Shown one piece after another: positions 23,365 to 32,869 of a DNA stretch of 32,940 bases. Each line of letters starts with the position of its first letter. Within the stretch, counting starts at the first letter, position 1. The DNA lies in contig CANRWA010000040.1 of NCBI GenBank assembly GCA_947643415.1, positions 1 to 32,940 of the forward strand, in the 5' to 3' direction. The notes beneath the pieces are model-generated. The model searched no databases. It was not told the DNA's origin and saw only the letters and a list, made by a program, of their open reading frames with translations. A program made the position numbers and the translations under genes. The stretch is from an uncultured Clostridia bacterium (GTDB lineage Bacteria > Bacillota > Clostridia > Lachnospirales > Lachnospiraceae).

Positions 23365-25477
23365 CTAAAAACTTTTCAAGCGGAACTGCCGGACTGTACA
23401 GATATCCCTGATAAAGATGGCATTCCAGTTCTTCCAGCAGCTCTTGCTGCTCTCTTGTCTCTACGAACTCTGCGAGAATATCAATATGGAACTCCTGTGC
23501 CATATTCACCATGTTCCTGACAATCCCCCGGCTTCTCTCGTTATCCTCGATATCGCGGATCAGGGAACCATCCAACTTAATCATATCAAAAACATTGGAC
23601 CGCAGGTACTTAACAGACGTATTTCCCATGGCAAAATCATCAATAGCCAGCCGGTATCCCATCTCTTTGATCCGTGTCAGCCGCGCCACAAAAGCATCAT
23701 CGATCTGCAGGCTCGCCTGTTCTGTGACCTCAATCATGATATTTCCCACATGCTCCGGATAGCGTTCTAACATTTCGCGAAGGAATTCTTCATATTCATC
23801 TAGCTGTATGGTAACTCCTGTCACATTGACAGAGATCTTAACCCCATCATCATATGTATCTTTGATCTGGTCCATCTCTTCTAAGACAGTCTGCAGGATC
23901 CTCATCTCTGCCCGCGTGAGCAGTTCCGTCTCCTCCAGAAGCTTAATCACCAGTGGTGGATAGACCAGTCCATATATTGGATGATTCCATCGGAGCAGCG
24001 CTTCCGCGCCAATGCATTTATCCTCACTGTTATACTGCGGCTGGAAATACATACACGGCCTGCCGTCTCTCACATCTCCTTCCAGATCATCACTGAGCAT
24101 CTTGGCAACCACACCTGCATCCCCATCCTGCGCTAGAAGAGTTATCGGCACACGCGTATCTTCACTCTGCTGCAGCAGTTCCACCAGCTTTCCGATCCGG
24201 GAACGGCTGTTCCTGGCATTTTCCCTGTGCAGGATCCTGACAAAGGGACGATAGATCATCACACCCACACAAAGATTAACTCCCTGAAGAATGGCACCTG
24301 CAATAGATCCCGTGGCATAATACCCACCCAGAAAAATCGGTGTTGTCCACTCCACAGACTGCACCACCACAGGCACCAGTCCCAGCTTCATCGCCGCTGT
24401 ACTGATAAAAAGACTGACAATGGGCACCAGGAAAAACGGGATCAGCATGATGGAGTTATACACAATGGGAACCCCAAAGAGCAGCAGCTCATTTATATTG
24501 AACAAACTGGGAATTGCCGCAAACCGGGCTAGCTTACGCATTCCCCTCTTCTTCTCAAAAAGGAGGATTGCGATGAGAAGGCACAATGTACTTCCACAGC
24601 CTCCCATCAGAACAAAAATGTCAATAAATGATTTGCTGTAGATCTCTGTCGGCACATTTCCTGCCGCCAGCGCAGCCGCATTCACCTCCACTCCGGGATC
24701 CAGTATACGCCCCCACACAGTATCCAGTACATTTCCGCCATGGATACCAAAAAACCAAAGGAAATGTACCATAAACACATAGAGAAAGGTGGAGCCAAAG
24801 TTCAGTCCCGCCCAGCGGAACAGGGAACTCAACGCCAATATATACAATTCCTGAAAGCTATGGACACCAAACAGGGCATAAAAAATCAGATTGAACAGCG
24901 CTGCCGCCAGCCCGATAATCAGGATCGGCAGTATATACCGCAGCATATGAAAATATACATCATCTGTTCCCGAAGTATAGATGCGTATATCCAGCCGAAT
25001 CTTCTTATTCAGCCAAAAATACAGCGAATTCGCAAACAATGTACTGACAATGGCCGTAAAAAGACCATTTGCCCCCAAAAGGTTCATCACATCTGCCCCT
25101 TCTGAGAAAATGCCGCTTGCTATAAAAAATGCAAGCATAGAAGAGATGATGGTTCCCATATAGTTCCCCGCCATCTCCTGCACCTTGCTGGCATAACAGA
25201 ACGCCAGGCTCACCACCATATACAGGGACAAAATCCCAAATGTAGCCTGATAGATATATTCCAGCAGCCTATCCACCATACCCCCTGCAAAACCATGAAG
25301 CCACGCCTGGTATACCGGCACTGGCAGGGAGCGCAGCACAATAGTGAACGCCCCCACCATGATAACCGGTATGATCATAACCAGGCTTCCCCGGATGGCC
25401 TGCAGGAGATGGATCTCATTCAGCCACTCATAGATATGATACATTACCTTCTGTAATCGAATCCGTCTCTCTCTCAT
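23351..25477 (-). CDS. PTS EIIC permease domain fused to an EAL (c-di-GMP phosphodiesterase) domain
   Basis: A 708-residue fusion. Residues 1-425 are a polytopic IIC domain of the lactose/cellobiose/diacetylchitobiose type, with IHGGN near 245 and a substrate-site-like Glu330 in NINELLLFGVPIVYN. No IIA or IIB domain is present. Residues 470-705 are an EAL domain with the motifs for catalysis visible: Glu492-Ala-Leu (GAEALLRW), VNVTG, EVTEQ, Asp613-Asp614 (DDFAMG), KLDGSLI and EFVET. The protein therefore looks like a membrane sugar sensor that controls c-di-GMP breakdown. It starts 4 nt after the FGGY kinase stop with no clear ribosome binding site, so it probably depends on coupling. Transport activity cannot be excluded. 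Confidence 0.9.
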   Translation of the reverse strand: MRERRIRLQKVMYHIYEWLNEIHLLQAIRGSLVMIIPVIMVGAFTIVLRSLPVPVYQAWLHGFAGGMVDRLLEYIYQATFGILSLYMVVSLAFCYASKVQEMAGNYMGTIISSMLAFFIASGIFSEGADVMNLLGANGLFTAIVSTLFANSLYFWLNKKIRLDIRIYTSGTDDVYFHMLRYILPILIIGLAAALFNLIFYALFGVHSFQELYILALSSLFRWAGLNFGSTFLYVFMVHFLWFFGIHGGNVLDTVWGRILDPGVEVNAAALAAGNVPTEIYSKSFIDIFVLMGGCGSTLCLLIAILLFEKKRGMRKLARFAAIPSLFNINELLLFGVPIVYNSIMLIPFFLVPIVSLFISTAAMKLGLVPVVVQSVEWTTPIFLGGYYATGSIAGAILQGVNLCVGVMIYRPFVRILHRENARNSRSRIGKLVELLQQSEDTRVPITLLAQDGDAGVVAKMLSDDLEGDVRDGRPCMYFQPQYNSEDKCIGAEALLRWNHPIYGLVYPPLVIKLLEETELLTRAEMRILQTVLEEMDQIKDTYDDGVKISVNVTGVTIQLDEYEEFLREMLERYPEHVGNIMIEVTEQASLQIDDAFVARLTRIKEMGYRLAIDDFAMGNTSVKYLRSNVFDMIKLDGSLIRDIEDNERSRGIVRNMVNMAQEFHIDILAEFVETREQQELLEELECHLYQGYLYSPAVPLEKFLEKGC

Positions 25478-25481
25478 AGTA

Positions 25482-27080
25482 TTACAATGCCATAGAATCT
25501 ACTGCTGCACGCTCAATAGGAAGTCCTGCCTTATAGATCTTGATAAATTCATCAAAGCCCTTTACTCCTTCTGGATCTGGATCCAGGGAACTACCCTCCT
25601 GTCCGGCAAATACTTTTTCATTCAGATAGTCGCCAAGGGTTTCTCCGTCCTTCTTCTGAATCATATAGGATGCCAGTACAGCAATTCCCCATGCACCGCC
25701 TTCTCCGGCTGTCTCCATCACAGAGATCGGGGTATTCATGGCATCTGCAAGAATCTGCTGTCCAACCCCCTTCGTCTTGAAGAGGCCTCCATGTCCCAGA
25801 AGCTTATCTACCTTTACACCCTCTTCTTTCAAAAGGATGTCATTGCCAATCTTCAATGCGCCCAGCGCAGTATACAGATTCACACGCATAAAGTTTGCCA
25901 GATTGAACTTACTGTTTGGTGTGCGGACGAACATCGGACGCCCCTCTTCCATTCCTGTAATGTTCTCACCGGAGATATAGTTATATGCCAGAAGATTGCC
26001 GCCGTCTGCATCTCCTTCCATTGCCTTGTTGTACAATGTCCCAAAAAGTTTATTCATATCCACATCTACGCCGAATGCCTCTGCAAATTCTTTGAAGATA
26101 TTTACCCATGCATTCAGGTCTGATGTACAGTTATTGCAGTGCACCATGGCAACCGGCGCCCCGCTTGGTGTCGTCACAAGATCCAGTTCCGGATATACTT
26201 TGGAGAGATCTTTTTCTAGAACAACCATGGAGAACACACTAGTTCCTGCAGATACATTACCTGTTCTCACATCAACACTGTTCGTAGCTACCATTCCTGT
26301 TCCGGCATCACCCTCCGGCGGACACATCGGCGCCCCTGCCTGCAGCGTGCCGGATGGATCAAGAAGCTTTGCTCCTGCCTCTGTCAGTGTTCCGGCATCT
26401 TCTCCGGCATCGAGCACCTCTGGAAAAATATCGAGAAGTTTCCAAGAGTAGCCTTTGCTTTCCACTGCTGCATCAAACTGGTCAACCATTCTCTGATTGA
26501 ACTTCCCTGTGGTACTGTCAATCGGGAACATTCCTGAAGCCTCACCAACCCCCAGCACTTTCTTTCCACTGAGTTTCCAGTGTATGTATCCTGCCAGGGT
26601 TGTCTGGAATTTAATGTCCTTTACATGGCCTTCCCCATTCAGAACCGCCTGATACAGATGGGCAATGCTCCAACGCTGTGGAATATTGAAATGAAAGAGC
26701 TCTGTCAGCTTCTCAGATGCCTCCTCTGTAATGGCATTTCTCCATGTACGGAATGGAACAAGGATCTCTCCATCCTCACCAAATGGCATATAGCCATGCA
26801 TCATAGCACTGAATCCAATGGCTCCGAGATTTTCCACCTTCACACCATACTGTTTCCCGACATCTTCTGTCATCTCTTTGTAAGCATCCTGAAGGCCTTC
26901 CCAGATCATGTCGATCCCATATGTCCAGACACCATCTACCAACTGGTTTTCCCACTCATGGCTGCCAGATGCGATCGGCTTATTCTGGTCATCCACCAGT
27001 ACAGCCTTGATGCGGGTAGAGCCAAACTCAATCCCTAATACTGCTTTGCCACTTTCAATTACACTTTTTGCGTCACTCAT
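25482..27080 (-). CDS. FGGY-family carbohydrate kinase (ribulokinase/xylulokinase-like)
   Basis: A 532-residue cytoplasmic sugar kinase with the two-lobed actin-like fold. Seen are the phosphate-1 loop [16 protein letters not shown] (about 17-32), the substrate region [12 protein letters not shown] (about 88-100), the catalytic Asp region [14 protein letters not shown] (about 258-271), and the adenosine motif [15 protein letters not shown] near 465. The exact substrate cannot be read from motifs. The nearby arabinofuranosidase suggests L-ribulose, and some clostridial ribulokinases belong to divergent FGGY groups of this kind. A strong AGGAGGT precedes the ATG. It lies 20 nt after galE and 4 nt before IIC-EAL, so it is in the same operon. 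Confidence 0.85.
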   Translation of the reverse strand: MSDAKSVIESGKAVLGIEFGSTRIKAVLVDDQNKPIASGSHEWENQLVDGVWTYGIDMIWEGLQDAYKEMTEDVGKQYGVKVENLGAIGFSAMMHGYMPFGEDGEILVPFRTWRNAITEEASEKLTELFHFNIPQRWSIAHLYQAVLNGEGHVKDIKFQTTLAGYIHWKLSGKKVLGVGEASGMFPIDSTTGKFNQRMVDQFDAAVESKGYSWKLLDIFPEVLDAGEDAGTLTEAGAKLLDPSGTLQAGAPMCPPEGDAGTGMVATNSVDVRTGNVSAGTSVFSMVVLEKDLSKVYPELDLVTTPSGAPVAMVHCNNCTSDLNAWVNIFKEFAEAFGVDVDMNKLFGTLYNKAMEGDADGGNLLAYNYISGENITGMEEGRPMFVRTPNSKFNLANFMRVNLYTALGALKIGNDILLKEEGVKVDKLLGHGGLFKTKGVGQQILADAMNTPISVMETAGEGGAWGIAVLASYMIQKKDGETLGDYLNEKVFAGQEGSSLDPDPEGVKGFDEFIKIYKAGLPIERAAVDSMAL

Positions 27081-27100
27081 TTTAAATACCTCCTAAATTT

Positions 27101-28099
27101 TTATAAACATTGCTTTGCAAACCTCCAGGAATCCCGGCACATTCTTGTAAGGCCATACTCTGCCTCCCAGCCAAGTTCCTTTTTCGCCTTCTTTGGATCC
27201 GCATAGCAGACAGCAATATCGCCTGCCCTCCGCGGCTTAATGGAATATGGAACCGTAAGTTTATTTGCTTCTTCAAAAGCCTTTACAATATCCAGCACAC
27301 TGTATCCATTACCGGTTCCCAGATTGTAAATATTAACCCCCGAAGAAGATACTGCCTTATCCAGGGCATTGACATGTCCCCGTGCCAGGTCCACTACATG
27401 GATATAGTCCCTGACACCAGTTCCATCCGGTGTATCATAATCATTGCCGAAGACACCCAGCTCTGGCAGCTTTCCCGCTGCCACCTGTATGATATAAGGC
27501 ATCAGATTATTGGGTATGCCATTGGGGTTCTCACCGAGAAGGCCACTCTCATGGGCACCTATAGGATTGAAATAACGGAGCAGGATCACACTCCATTCCT
27601 TATCCGGAACACATAAGTCCGAGAGAATGCCCTCCAGCATCCGTTTCGAGCTCCCATAGGGATTCGTCGTACTCAGTGGGAAATCTTCTGTGACAGGCAC
27701 TGTCTTTGGAGAACCGTATACTGTTGCCGAAGAGCTGAAAATAATTCTCTTGCAATGGTACTCTTTCATCAGTTCACACAGATTTAATGTCCCCGCTATA
27801 TTATTCTGGTAATAGAGAAGCGGTTTTGCCACCGACTCCCCCACCGCTTTCAGTCCGGCAAAATGGATCACAGCATCAAACGTGTTCTCTTCAAATACCG
27901 GGCGCATACTTTCTTTGTCCCGCATATCTGCTTTGTAAAACATAACTTCTCTATCCGTAATCTGCTTTATTTTGCCCAGGACATCAATTCCAGAATTATA
28001 CAGATTATCGAATACAGCCACCTCGTGTCCCCTTTGTAACAATTCTACACAGGTGTGGGAACCAATATAACCAGTCCCTCCTGTCACTAAGATCTTCAA
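27101..28099 (-). CDS. galE: UDP-glucose 4-epimerase
   Basis: A 332-residue short-chain dehydrogenase-type epimerase that interconverts UDP-glucose and UDP-galactose (Leloir pathway and surface glycan precursors). The NAD-binding motif TGGTGYIGSH lies at about 6-15, the catalytic triad region FSSSATVYG at about 118-126, and YGSSK at about 145-149. The family normally begins MKILVTGG, which fits a TTG start at 28099 (L-K-I-L-V), preceded by a G-rich binding site. An ATG at 28147 would overlap the upstream gene by 35 bp. It is followed 20 nt later by the FGGY kinase. Confidence 0.94.
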   Translation of the reverse strand: MKILVTGGTGYIGSHTCVELLQRGHEVAVFDNLYNSGIDVLGKIKQITDREVMFYKADMRDKESMRPVFEENTFDAVIHFAGLKAVGESVAKPLLYYQNNIAGTLNLCELMKEYHCKRIIFSSSATVYGSPKTVPVTEDFPLSTTNPYGSSKRMLEGILSDLCVPDKEWSVILLRYFNPIGAHESGLLGENPNGIPNNLMPYIIQVAAGKLPELGVFGNDYDTPDGTGVRDYIHVVDLARGHVNALDKAVSSSGVNIYNLGTGNGYSVLDIVKAFEEANKLTVPYSIKPRRAGDIAVCYADPKKAKKELGWEAEYGLTRMCRDSWRFAKQCL

Positions 28100-28112
28100 C
28101 CCTCTTCCCCCC

Positions 28113-28670
28113 CTATACACCCGTTCTCTCTTTATAAAACCTGTCATACCTGCGTTTTGTGTAAAAGATCTGTATAATAAAACTCAAGCCTACGATGACC
28201 TCTATCACCACACAGACCTGTATGATCAAACCACCAAAGGTAAGCATCACAATGTGCAGTGCCTTCACCAGAACCATAATGCTCATGGCTTTCAGAAGGG
28301 CCTTTGCCTTCAACTCTGCCTCTTCCCTTTTCTGTATCTCGGCAATGCCAAATATGATCCCCTGCCAGCAACTGAATATAAGGAATGCCTGAGCCGTGCC
28401 CCACAGGATCAGGATCTCCAGGCCACCCATATTCCAGCCCGTGAGTACCCTCACATAATCCACCACACCCATAAGGACCAATACTGCTGCAAACCGTATG
28501 CTTTTCTTAAAATGCCCGGAAAGATAATCCACCTGCCTCTCCATGAAAAGCATACCGAAAATAATAAGGATATATCCCAGAAAATCCGGCAGGATACCAA
28601 TCGCACCAGGGCCAAAAGGAATATTAAAATTCAGGACAGCAAATACTGACCCTATGAGAATCCATGTCAT
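28113..28670 (-). CDS. Polytopic membrane protein of unknown function
   Basis: A 185-residue hydrophobic protein with about five membrane segments. It begins MTWILIGSVFAVLNFNIPFG, has DFLGYILIIFGMLFM near 30, and ends in a basic tail (YTKRRYDRFYKERTGV). Its start overlaps the yajC stop by 4 bp (ATGA), and galE follows 13 nt after its stop. I do not recognise the family. The close coupling to yajC suggests co-expression with the Sec accessory protein, but nothing shows a joint function. Confidence 0.8.
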   Translation of the reverse strand: MTWILIGSVFAVLNFNIPFGPGAIGILPDFLGYILIIFGMLFMERQVDYLSGHFKKSIRFAAVLVLMGVVDYVRVLTGWNMGGLEILILWGTAQAFLIFSCWQGIIFGIAEIQKREEAELKAKALLKAMSIMVLVKALHIVMLTFGGLIIQVCVVIEVIVGLSFIIQIFYTKRRYDRFYKERTGV

Positions 28671-28942
28671 TCTGCTTTTTCCACCTCTACGATCGCCCCC
28701 TTCTGCATCGGGATGCGGCAATTCTTATTACTTCCAAATTCTACGATCACAACATCATCTGTCATATCGATCACAACACCATAGAAACCACTTGTGGTCA
28801 GAATACTGTCCCCTACTGCCACAGAAGCCACCAGTGACTGATGCTCTTTCTCTTTCTTCTTCTGCGGGCGGATGGCAATGAGATAAAATGCCCCTATGAT
28901 AACAACATACATCAAAATAATACCTATACTTGAACCAGTCAT
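28667..28942 (-). CDS. yajC: Preprotein translocase subunit YajC
   Basis: A 91-residue protein with one N-terminal membrane helix (about 5-24), the conserved IRPQKKKEKEHQ following it, and a C-terminal beta domain (VGDSILTTSGFYGVV...). This is the YajC layout. YajC associates with SecDF and supports SecYEG export. It sits 20 nt after tgt, an arrangement (tgt-yajC) common in bacteria. An AGGAGG binding site is present. Confidence 0.94.
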   Translation of the reverse strand: MTGSSIGIILMYVVIIGAFYLIAIRPQKKKEKEHQSLVASVAVGDSILTTSGFYGVVIDMTDDVVIVEFGSNKNCRIPMQKGAIVEVEKAE

Positions 28943-28962
28943 TTTTTTCCTCCTAAATTGGG

Positions 28963-30099
28963 TTATAGATTTTCGCCGGAAGCCATTCGCTCCAGCTTAT
29001 TCTTTTTATATTCAGAAAATCTTCCCTGTTCGATAGATTCCCGAATTTCTTCCATCATTGTATTATAAAAATACAAATTATGCAAGACTAATAATCGCAG
29101 CCCCAGCATTTCTTTCGCCTTAAGAAGATGCCGGATGTAAGCTCTGCTGTGATGGCGGCATGCCGGACACTGGCATCCCTCCTCCAATGGGCGGTCGTCC
29201 AGCTCATACCTGGCGTTGTTCAGGTTCATCTTTCCAAAATTCGTATAGGCATGTCCATGGCGTCCATTCCGTGCCGGATAGACGCAGTCAAAGAAATCCA
29301 CTCCGCGCTCTACACCCTCAAGAATGTTCTGAGGCGTCCCAACACCCATGAGATATACCGGCTTATCCAGCGGAAGCTCCGGCACTGTCACATCAAGGAT
29401 CTGGTACATCTCTTCATGGCTCTCACCGACAGCAAGTCCCCCCAGGGCATAGCCGGACAGATCCAGTTCCCGTATCCTTTTTGCATGTTCAATGCGGATA
29501 TCTTTGAATGTCCCTCCCTGATTGATGCCAAAAAGCATCTGTTCTCTGTTGATGGTATCTGGCAGGCTGTTCAGCCGTTCCATCTCCCTCTTGCACCGTT
29601 CCAGCCAACGGGTCGTGCGGTCTACCGAATTCTGCATGTATTCCCTTGTTGCCGGATGGGGCGGGCACTCGTCAAATGCCATCGCTATGGTGGAACCAAG
29701 ATTGGACTGGATCTGCATACTTTCTTCTGGTCCCATAAATATTTTGCGGCCATCAATATGGGAACGGAACGTCACTCCCTCTTCCTTGATCTTACGCAGG
29801 CCGGCCAGGGAAAATACCTGGAACCCACCGGAATCTGTCAGGATCGGACGATCCCAATCCATAAACTTATGCAGCCCCCCCAGCTTTCTCACCACCTGGT
29901 CTCCCGGACGCACATGAAGATGGTAGGTATTGGACAATTCCACCTGTGTATGTATCTCCCTTAAATCCACAGTAGAGACAGCACCCTTGATTGCGGCTGC
30001 TGTCCCTACATTCATAAATACCGGCGTCTCGATAACGCCATGTGGTGTATTCAGTTTTCCCCTCTTTGCCCGTCCATCCCGGGCAATCAATTTGTACAT
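28963..30099 (-). CDS. tgt: tRNA-guanine (queuine) transglycosylase
   Basis: A 378-residue enzyme that exchanges guanine 34 for a queuosine precursor in tRNAs with GUN anticodons. It has LTDSGGFQVFSL (general Asp), FGINQGG, GGLAVGES, the nucleophile region DCVYPARNGRHGHAYT, and the zinc site CQCPAC with a downstream His (IRHLL). The start at 30099 has GGAG about 7 nt upstream; a GTG at 30120 is possible but lacks a site. It leads the probable operon tgt-yajC-membrane protein-galE-kinase-IIC-EAL. Confidence 0.95.
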   Translation of the reverse strand: MYKLIARDGRAKRGKLNTPHGVIETPVFMNVGTAAAIKGAVSTVDLREIHTQVELSNTYHLHVRPGDQVVRKLGGLHKFMDWDRPILTDSGGFQVFSLAGLRKIKEEGVTFRSHIDGRKIFMGPEESMQIQSNLGSTIAMAFDECPPHPATREYMQNSVDRTTRWLERCKREMERLNSLPDTINREQMLFGINQGGTFKDIRIEHAKRIRELDLSGYALGGLAVGESHEEMYQILDVTVPELPLDKPVYLMGVGTPQNILEGVERGVDFFDCVYPARNGRHGHAYTNFGKMNLNNARYELDDRPLEEGCQCPACRHHSRAYIRHLLKAKEMLGLRLLVLHNLYFYNTMMEEIRESIEQGRFSEYKKNKLERMASGENL

Positions 30100-30184
30100 T
30101 TCTTTTCTCCATTCTGTCACTTTCAGATCTCTGCCATAATGTCCATTCCTGCCAATGCCGCCGGCAAAAATGTTTTGTAATCTT

Positions 30185-30190
30185 ATTATA
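30185..30190 (-). promoter_or_regulatory. Candidate -10 element of the tgt operon promoter
   Basis: Minus-strand TATAAT is a perfect -10 hexamer, 85 bp upstream of the tgt start. No good -35 hexamer is visible at 17 nt, so the promoter may be weak or need an activator. No terminator was recognised between the FnIII gene stop and this point. Confidence 0.5.
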
Positions 30191-30251
30191 GTACAAATAC
30201 AGGAGAATTGGTAGACCTTTTTTACATTCTTAAGGGCAGGGCGCCATTGAG

Positions 30252-32219
30252 CTAGCTGATCTTCGTTGTCTTAAATGCCGTGATGCGGTCAACAGGCGCC
30301 TCACATTCTGCAAATGCCGGGGATTCATAGATAATATACGTATATGCACCACTGATGGCGATCCCCTCGTTCATCGGCGGCAGTGGAACTGATTTTTTGC
30401 GCTTATTTTTCTTAATCGTCTTTTTATTCAGATTCCATGTAGGCTTATAGGTATCAAGGCATGACATAAATCCGGACCTGCCTTTCTTTGTCTGGCATGA
30501 CCGTGACACCAGCATCTTGCCGCCAGAGGTAAATGCCACTCCCTGTGTACGATTCGGCATAAGGACACGGTTGGTCATCGTAAGGCTCGGTACCCCGGTC
30601 TTATTGTTGATCGTATAACCATACATATATTTTTTTAATTTTTCATTATAAGCCCCCGCCCACAATTTCCCCTTATAATAAGCAAGATACGATACTGTAT
30701 CGGATACCGGGCAGGTATTCAGGAGAGCATACAGTTCGATATATTTCTGTCCGCTCACCACTGCATTTGTGATGATACTGTAACGGAAACTCTGTACATT
30801 TTTGCCATAGGTGATCCAGATATTTGTCCCATCAAAAGTGATTCCTCCCACATGTCCGGTATGGGGAAGCACTAATGTGGTTATATATTTCCTCGTATTT
30901 TTATTCATTATGTATATAACCGATTCATGTGTCTTTGTGAAATCATAGGCAGAGACCAGCAGGTAATTCCCAGCAAAGGCAATACTCTGTGGTACCATTC
31001 TTGCCGCGTTAAATCCGGCAATATTTGTATTCCTCATCCCAGGCAGGATAAAGCTTTTTCCGTATACCACCTTTTTTCTGAAATCCTTATATTTCTTATA
31101 GGCAGCAGACTTTTTGAATTTTGCCTTTGTCGTATATTTTTTTGCTTTTGTACTCGTAGCAGATGCTTTCTTCGTAGTAGCAGAAAACACCTCTGATTCC
31201 GACACCATCTCAATACCAGATACGGTGCGCACTGCCTGAACCTTCACATAATATTTTTGGTTCTGCTTTAATCCATCAACACCCCGGATCATATACTCAT
31301 CAATGCCTGCGACCGCTCCCAGCACAAATCCTGTTGTAGAATTTGCAGACACATAAATGCGGAACAATTGGGCTCCCGTTCCCTTTGACCAGTAAACCTT
31401 CACCCGCTTGTCTCCACCCTTTACTTTCTTGATCTTGGGAAGTGCAGGAGCCGTTCCATACATCACCTCATCGGACGCTGCCCCCACATTGTCAATATCT
31501 GCAGCATAAGCATAAATTACAAAATAATATTCTTTTGCCGCAGAGAGCCCAGTTATCTGGAAAGATGTTATGCTGCTGGTTCCTGCCAGCGTATATTTTG
31601 TGCTTGTAGAGGGACGGTAATATATAGAATATCCCGTGGCTCCTTCTGCAGCATTCCACTGCAGCTTGATCTTTGTCTTGACATTCTGGACTGACTGGAT
31701 TCCAGTGACCTTATCCGGTACAGGCGCGATGGCAAGCAGTTCTGAATCTTCACCGATTAATTCTTTCGCCATCGCCCGCACTTTTACGTACACGACTTTT
31801 CCCCGTACCATATCATTCAATGTATATGTCATCTTTTCTGTCTCTCCGACCAGGGTAAATACACCGTCAAAAGTCTCTGACATATAAACTTCATAGTATT
31901 CCGCCTTCGGAACAGCATCCCAGGAAACAGCCATGGAACTGGCAGTTCCTTTCCCCCTGCGAAGCCCCGTCACTTTCGGGAGCTTCTCCGGTTCTGGTGT
32001 AGCTGTGGGCGTTGGTTTCGCAGAGGGAGTGGGAGACGGCGATACAGATGGGGACGGAGATGGTGATGGGTCTGCCGCATCTGTGGGAACAGCCGTTGGT
32101 TCTGCAGCGGCCGCTGCCGATGGGAGTGCCGCCCACATAATAACACCTAAGAACAGAATAATAAGACATCTGCCCCATAACAAACTACTCAGGTTTAAAT
32201 GCTCTTTTATCCTATGCAT
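30252..32219 (-). CDS. Secreted FnIII-domain protein with propeller-like C-terminus
   Basis: A 655-residue protein. Residues 1-40 are a signal peptide or anchor (WGRCLIILFLGVIMWAALPSAAAAA). A Ser/Pro/Thr-rich linker (about 42-80) follows. Three fibronectin type III domains span about 85-350 (VSWDAVPKAEYYEVYMSE, LQWNAAEGATGYSIYYRP, KVYWSKGTGAQLFRIYVS). A Lys-rich linker comes next. The C-terminal domain (about 370-655) has repeated strands such as GITFDGTNIWITYGKN and ISGAYTYIIYES, reminiscent of a beta-propeller. The start at 32219 follows GAGGTG by 6 nt. No catalytic motif was seen; adhesion or binding is possible. Confidence 0.85.
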   Translation of the reverse strand: MHRIKEHLNLSSLLWGRCLIILFLGVIMWAALPSAAAAAEPTAVPTDAADPSPSPSPSVSPSPTPSAKPTPTATPEPEKLPKVTGLRRGKGTASSMAVSWDAVPKAEYYEVYMSETFDGVFTLVGETEKMTYTLNDMVRGKVVYVKVRAMAKELIGEDSELLAIAPVPDKVTGIQSVQNVKTKIKLQWNAAEGATGYSIYYRPSTSTKYTLAGTSSITSFQITGLSAAKEYYFVIYAYAADIDNVGAASDEVMYGTAPALPKIKKVKGGDKRVKVYWSKGTGAQLFRIYVSANSTTGFVLGAVAGIDEYMIRGVDGLKQNQKYYVKVQAVRTVSGIEMVSESEVFSATTKKASATSTKAKKYTTKAKFKKSAAYKKYKDFRKKVVYGKSFILPGMRNTNIAGFNAARMVPQSIAFAGNYLLVSAYDFTKTHESVIYIMNKNTRKYITTLVLPHTGHVGGITFDGTNIWITYGKNVQSFRYSIITNAVVSGQKYIELYALLNTCPVSDTVSYLAYYKGKLWAGAYNEKLKKYMYGYTINNKTGVPSLTMTNRVLMPNRTQGVAFTSGGKMLVSRSCQTKKGRSGFMSCLDTYKPTWNLNKKTIKKNKRKKSVPLPPMNEGIAISGAYTYIIYESPAFAECEAPVDRITAFKTTKIS

Positions 32220-32291
32220 ATCATTCACCTCATTCTCATATTTTTCTATTTACAACGCTGCTTTACAGCAATTTACTTTAATGGATTATTT

Positions 32292-32331
32292 TGTCATAAC
32301 ATTGGCAGGTGTCGGGAAATGTGTTATGATA
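32292..32331 (+). promoter_or_regulatory. Promoter of the GNAT gene flanked by an inverted repeat
   Basis: TTGGCA (32302-32307), a 17-nt spacer and TATGAT (32325-32330) form a good SigA promoter. TGTCATAACA (32292-32301) and TGTTATGATA (32322-32331) are inverted repeats with one mismatch, centred 30 bp apart, bordering the -35 and covering the -10. This placement suggests a repressor operator. AGGAGG lies upstream of the ATG at 32353. Confidence 0.7.
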
Positions 32332-32352
32332 TCATGAACAGGAGGAACTGCC

Positions 32353-32784
32353 ATGGAAAACGATATCGTTATTACGAAAATGCTGCCTGATGATATACCA
32401 CAGATTCAGGAATTATACAGAGAATTGTTAGAAGAAATCTGCCCTCTCTCCACTATGTTGGAAAATTACAGGCATACAACAGGAAGGTCAGACTGCCTGC
32501 CCATTGTGGCAAAAAAGGGAAACACGATACTGGGAACTGCCACAGGCTTTGTCTGTACTGCTTTGGACGCACCTTTTATGGTAGTGGAAAATGTGGTTGT
32601 GAGAAAAGACTGCCGGGGAATGGGGGTCGGTAGAAAGCTGCTGGAATATCTGGACACTTTCGCCATAAAAAATAACTGCCATTACTCATTGCTTGTATCC
32701 TCCGGTTTCCGAAAAGATGCCCACAGATTTTATGAGGCTGCAGGATATACAGATGATGTACGGGGATTCCGGAAAATTTACTAA
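32353..32784 (+). CDS. GNAT-family N-acetyltransferase
   Basis: A 143-residue acetyl-CoA-dependent acetyltransferase. The acetyl-CoA binding motif is VVRKDCRGMGVGRKLLEYL (about 75-95), preceded by the beta-4 strand MVVENVV and followed by the C-terminal ...FRKDAHRFYEAAGYTDDVRGFRKIY typical of the fold. The substrate is unknown. It is a stand-alone gene with its own promoter, divergent from the FnIII gene. No terminator was recognised before the tRNA promoter. Confidence 0.92.
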   Translation: MENDIVITKMLPDDIPQIQELYRELLEEICPLSTMLENYRHTTGRSDCLPIVAKKGNTILGTATGFVCTALDAPFMVVENVVVRKDCRGMGVGRKLLEYLDTFAIKNNCHYSLLVSSGFRKDAHRFYEAAGYTDDVRGFRKIY

Positions 32785-32809
32785 TATAAAAAATTACCAC
32801 GGATTACCC

Positions 32810-32838
32810 TTGACAAAAGCCCCAAAAAAATGTATTAT
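32810..32838 (+). promoter_or_regulatory. SigA promoter of the tRNA-Trp gene
   Basis: TTGACA (32810-32815), exactly 17 nt, then TATTAT (32833-32838). It lies 32 bp upstream of the mature tRNA 5' end. Confidence 0.85.
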
Positions 32839-32869
32839 GTTCAAGTGAGTGTTAGCTATGGCACAATAC

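Noticed and set aside
29128..29964. 278-codon plus-strand ORF opposite tgt
   Set aside because: Antisense shadow of the tgt coding region.
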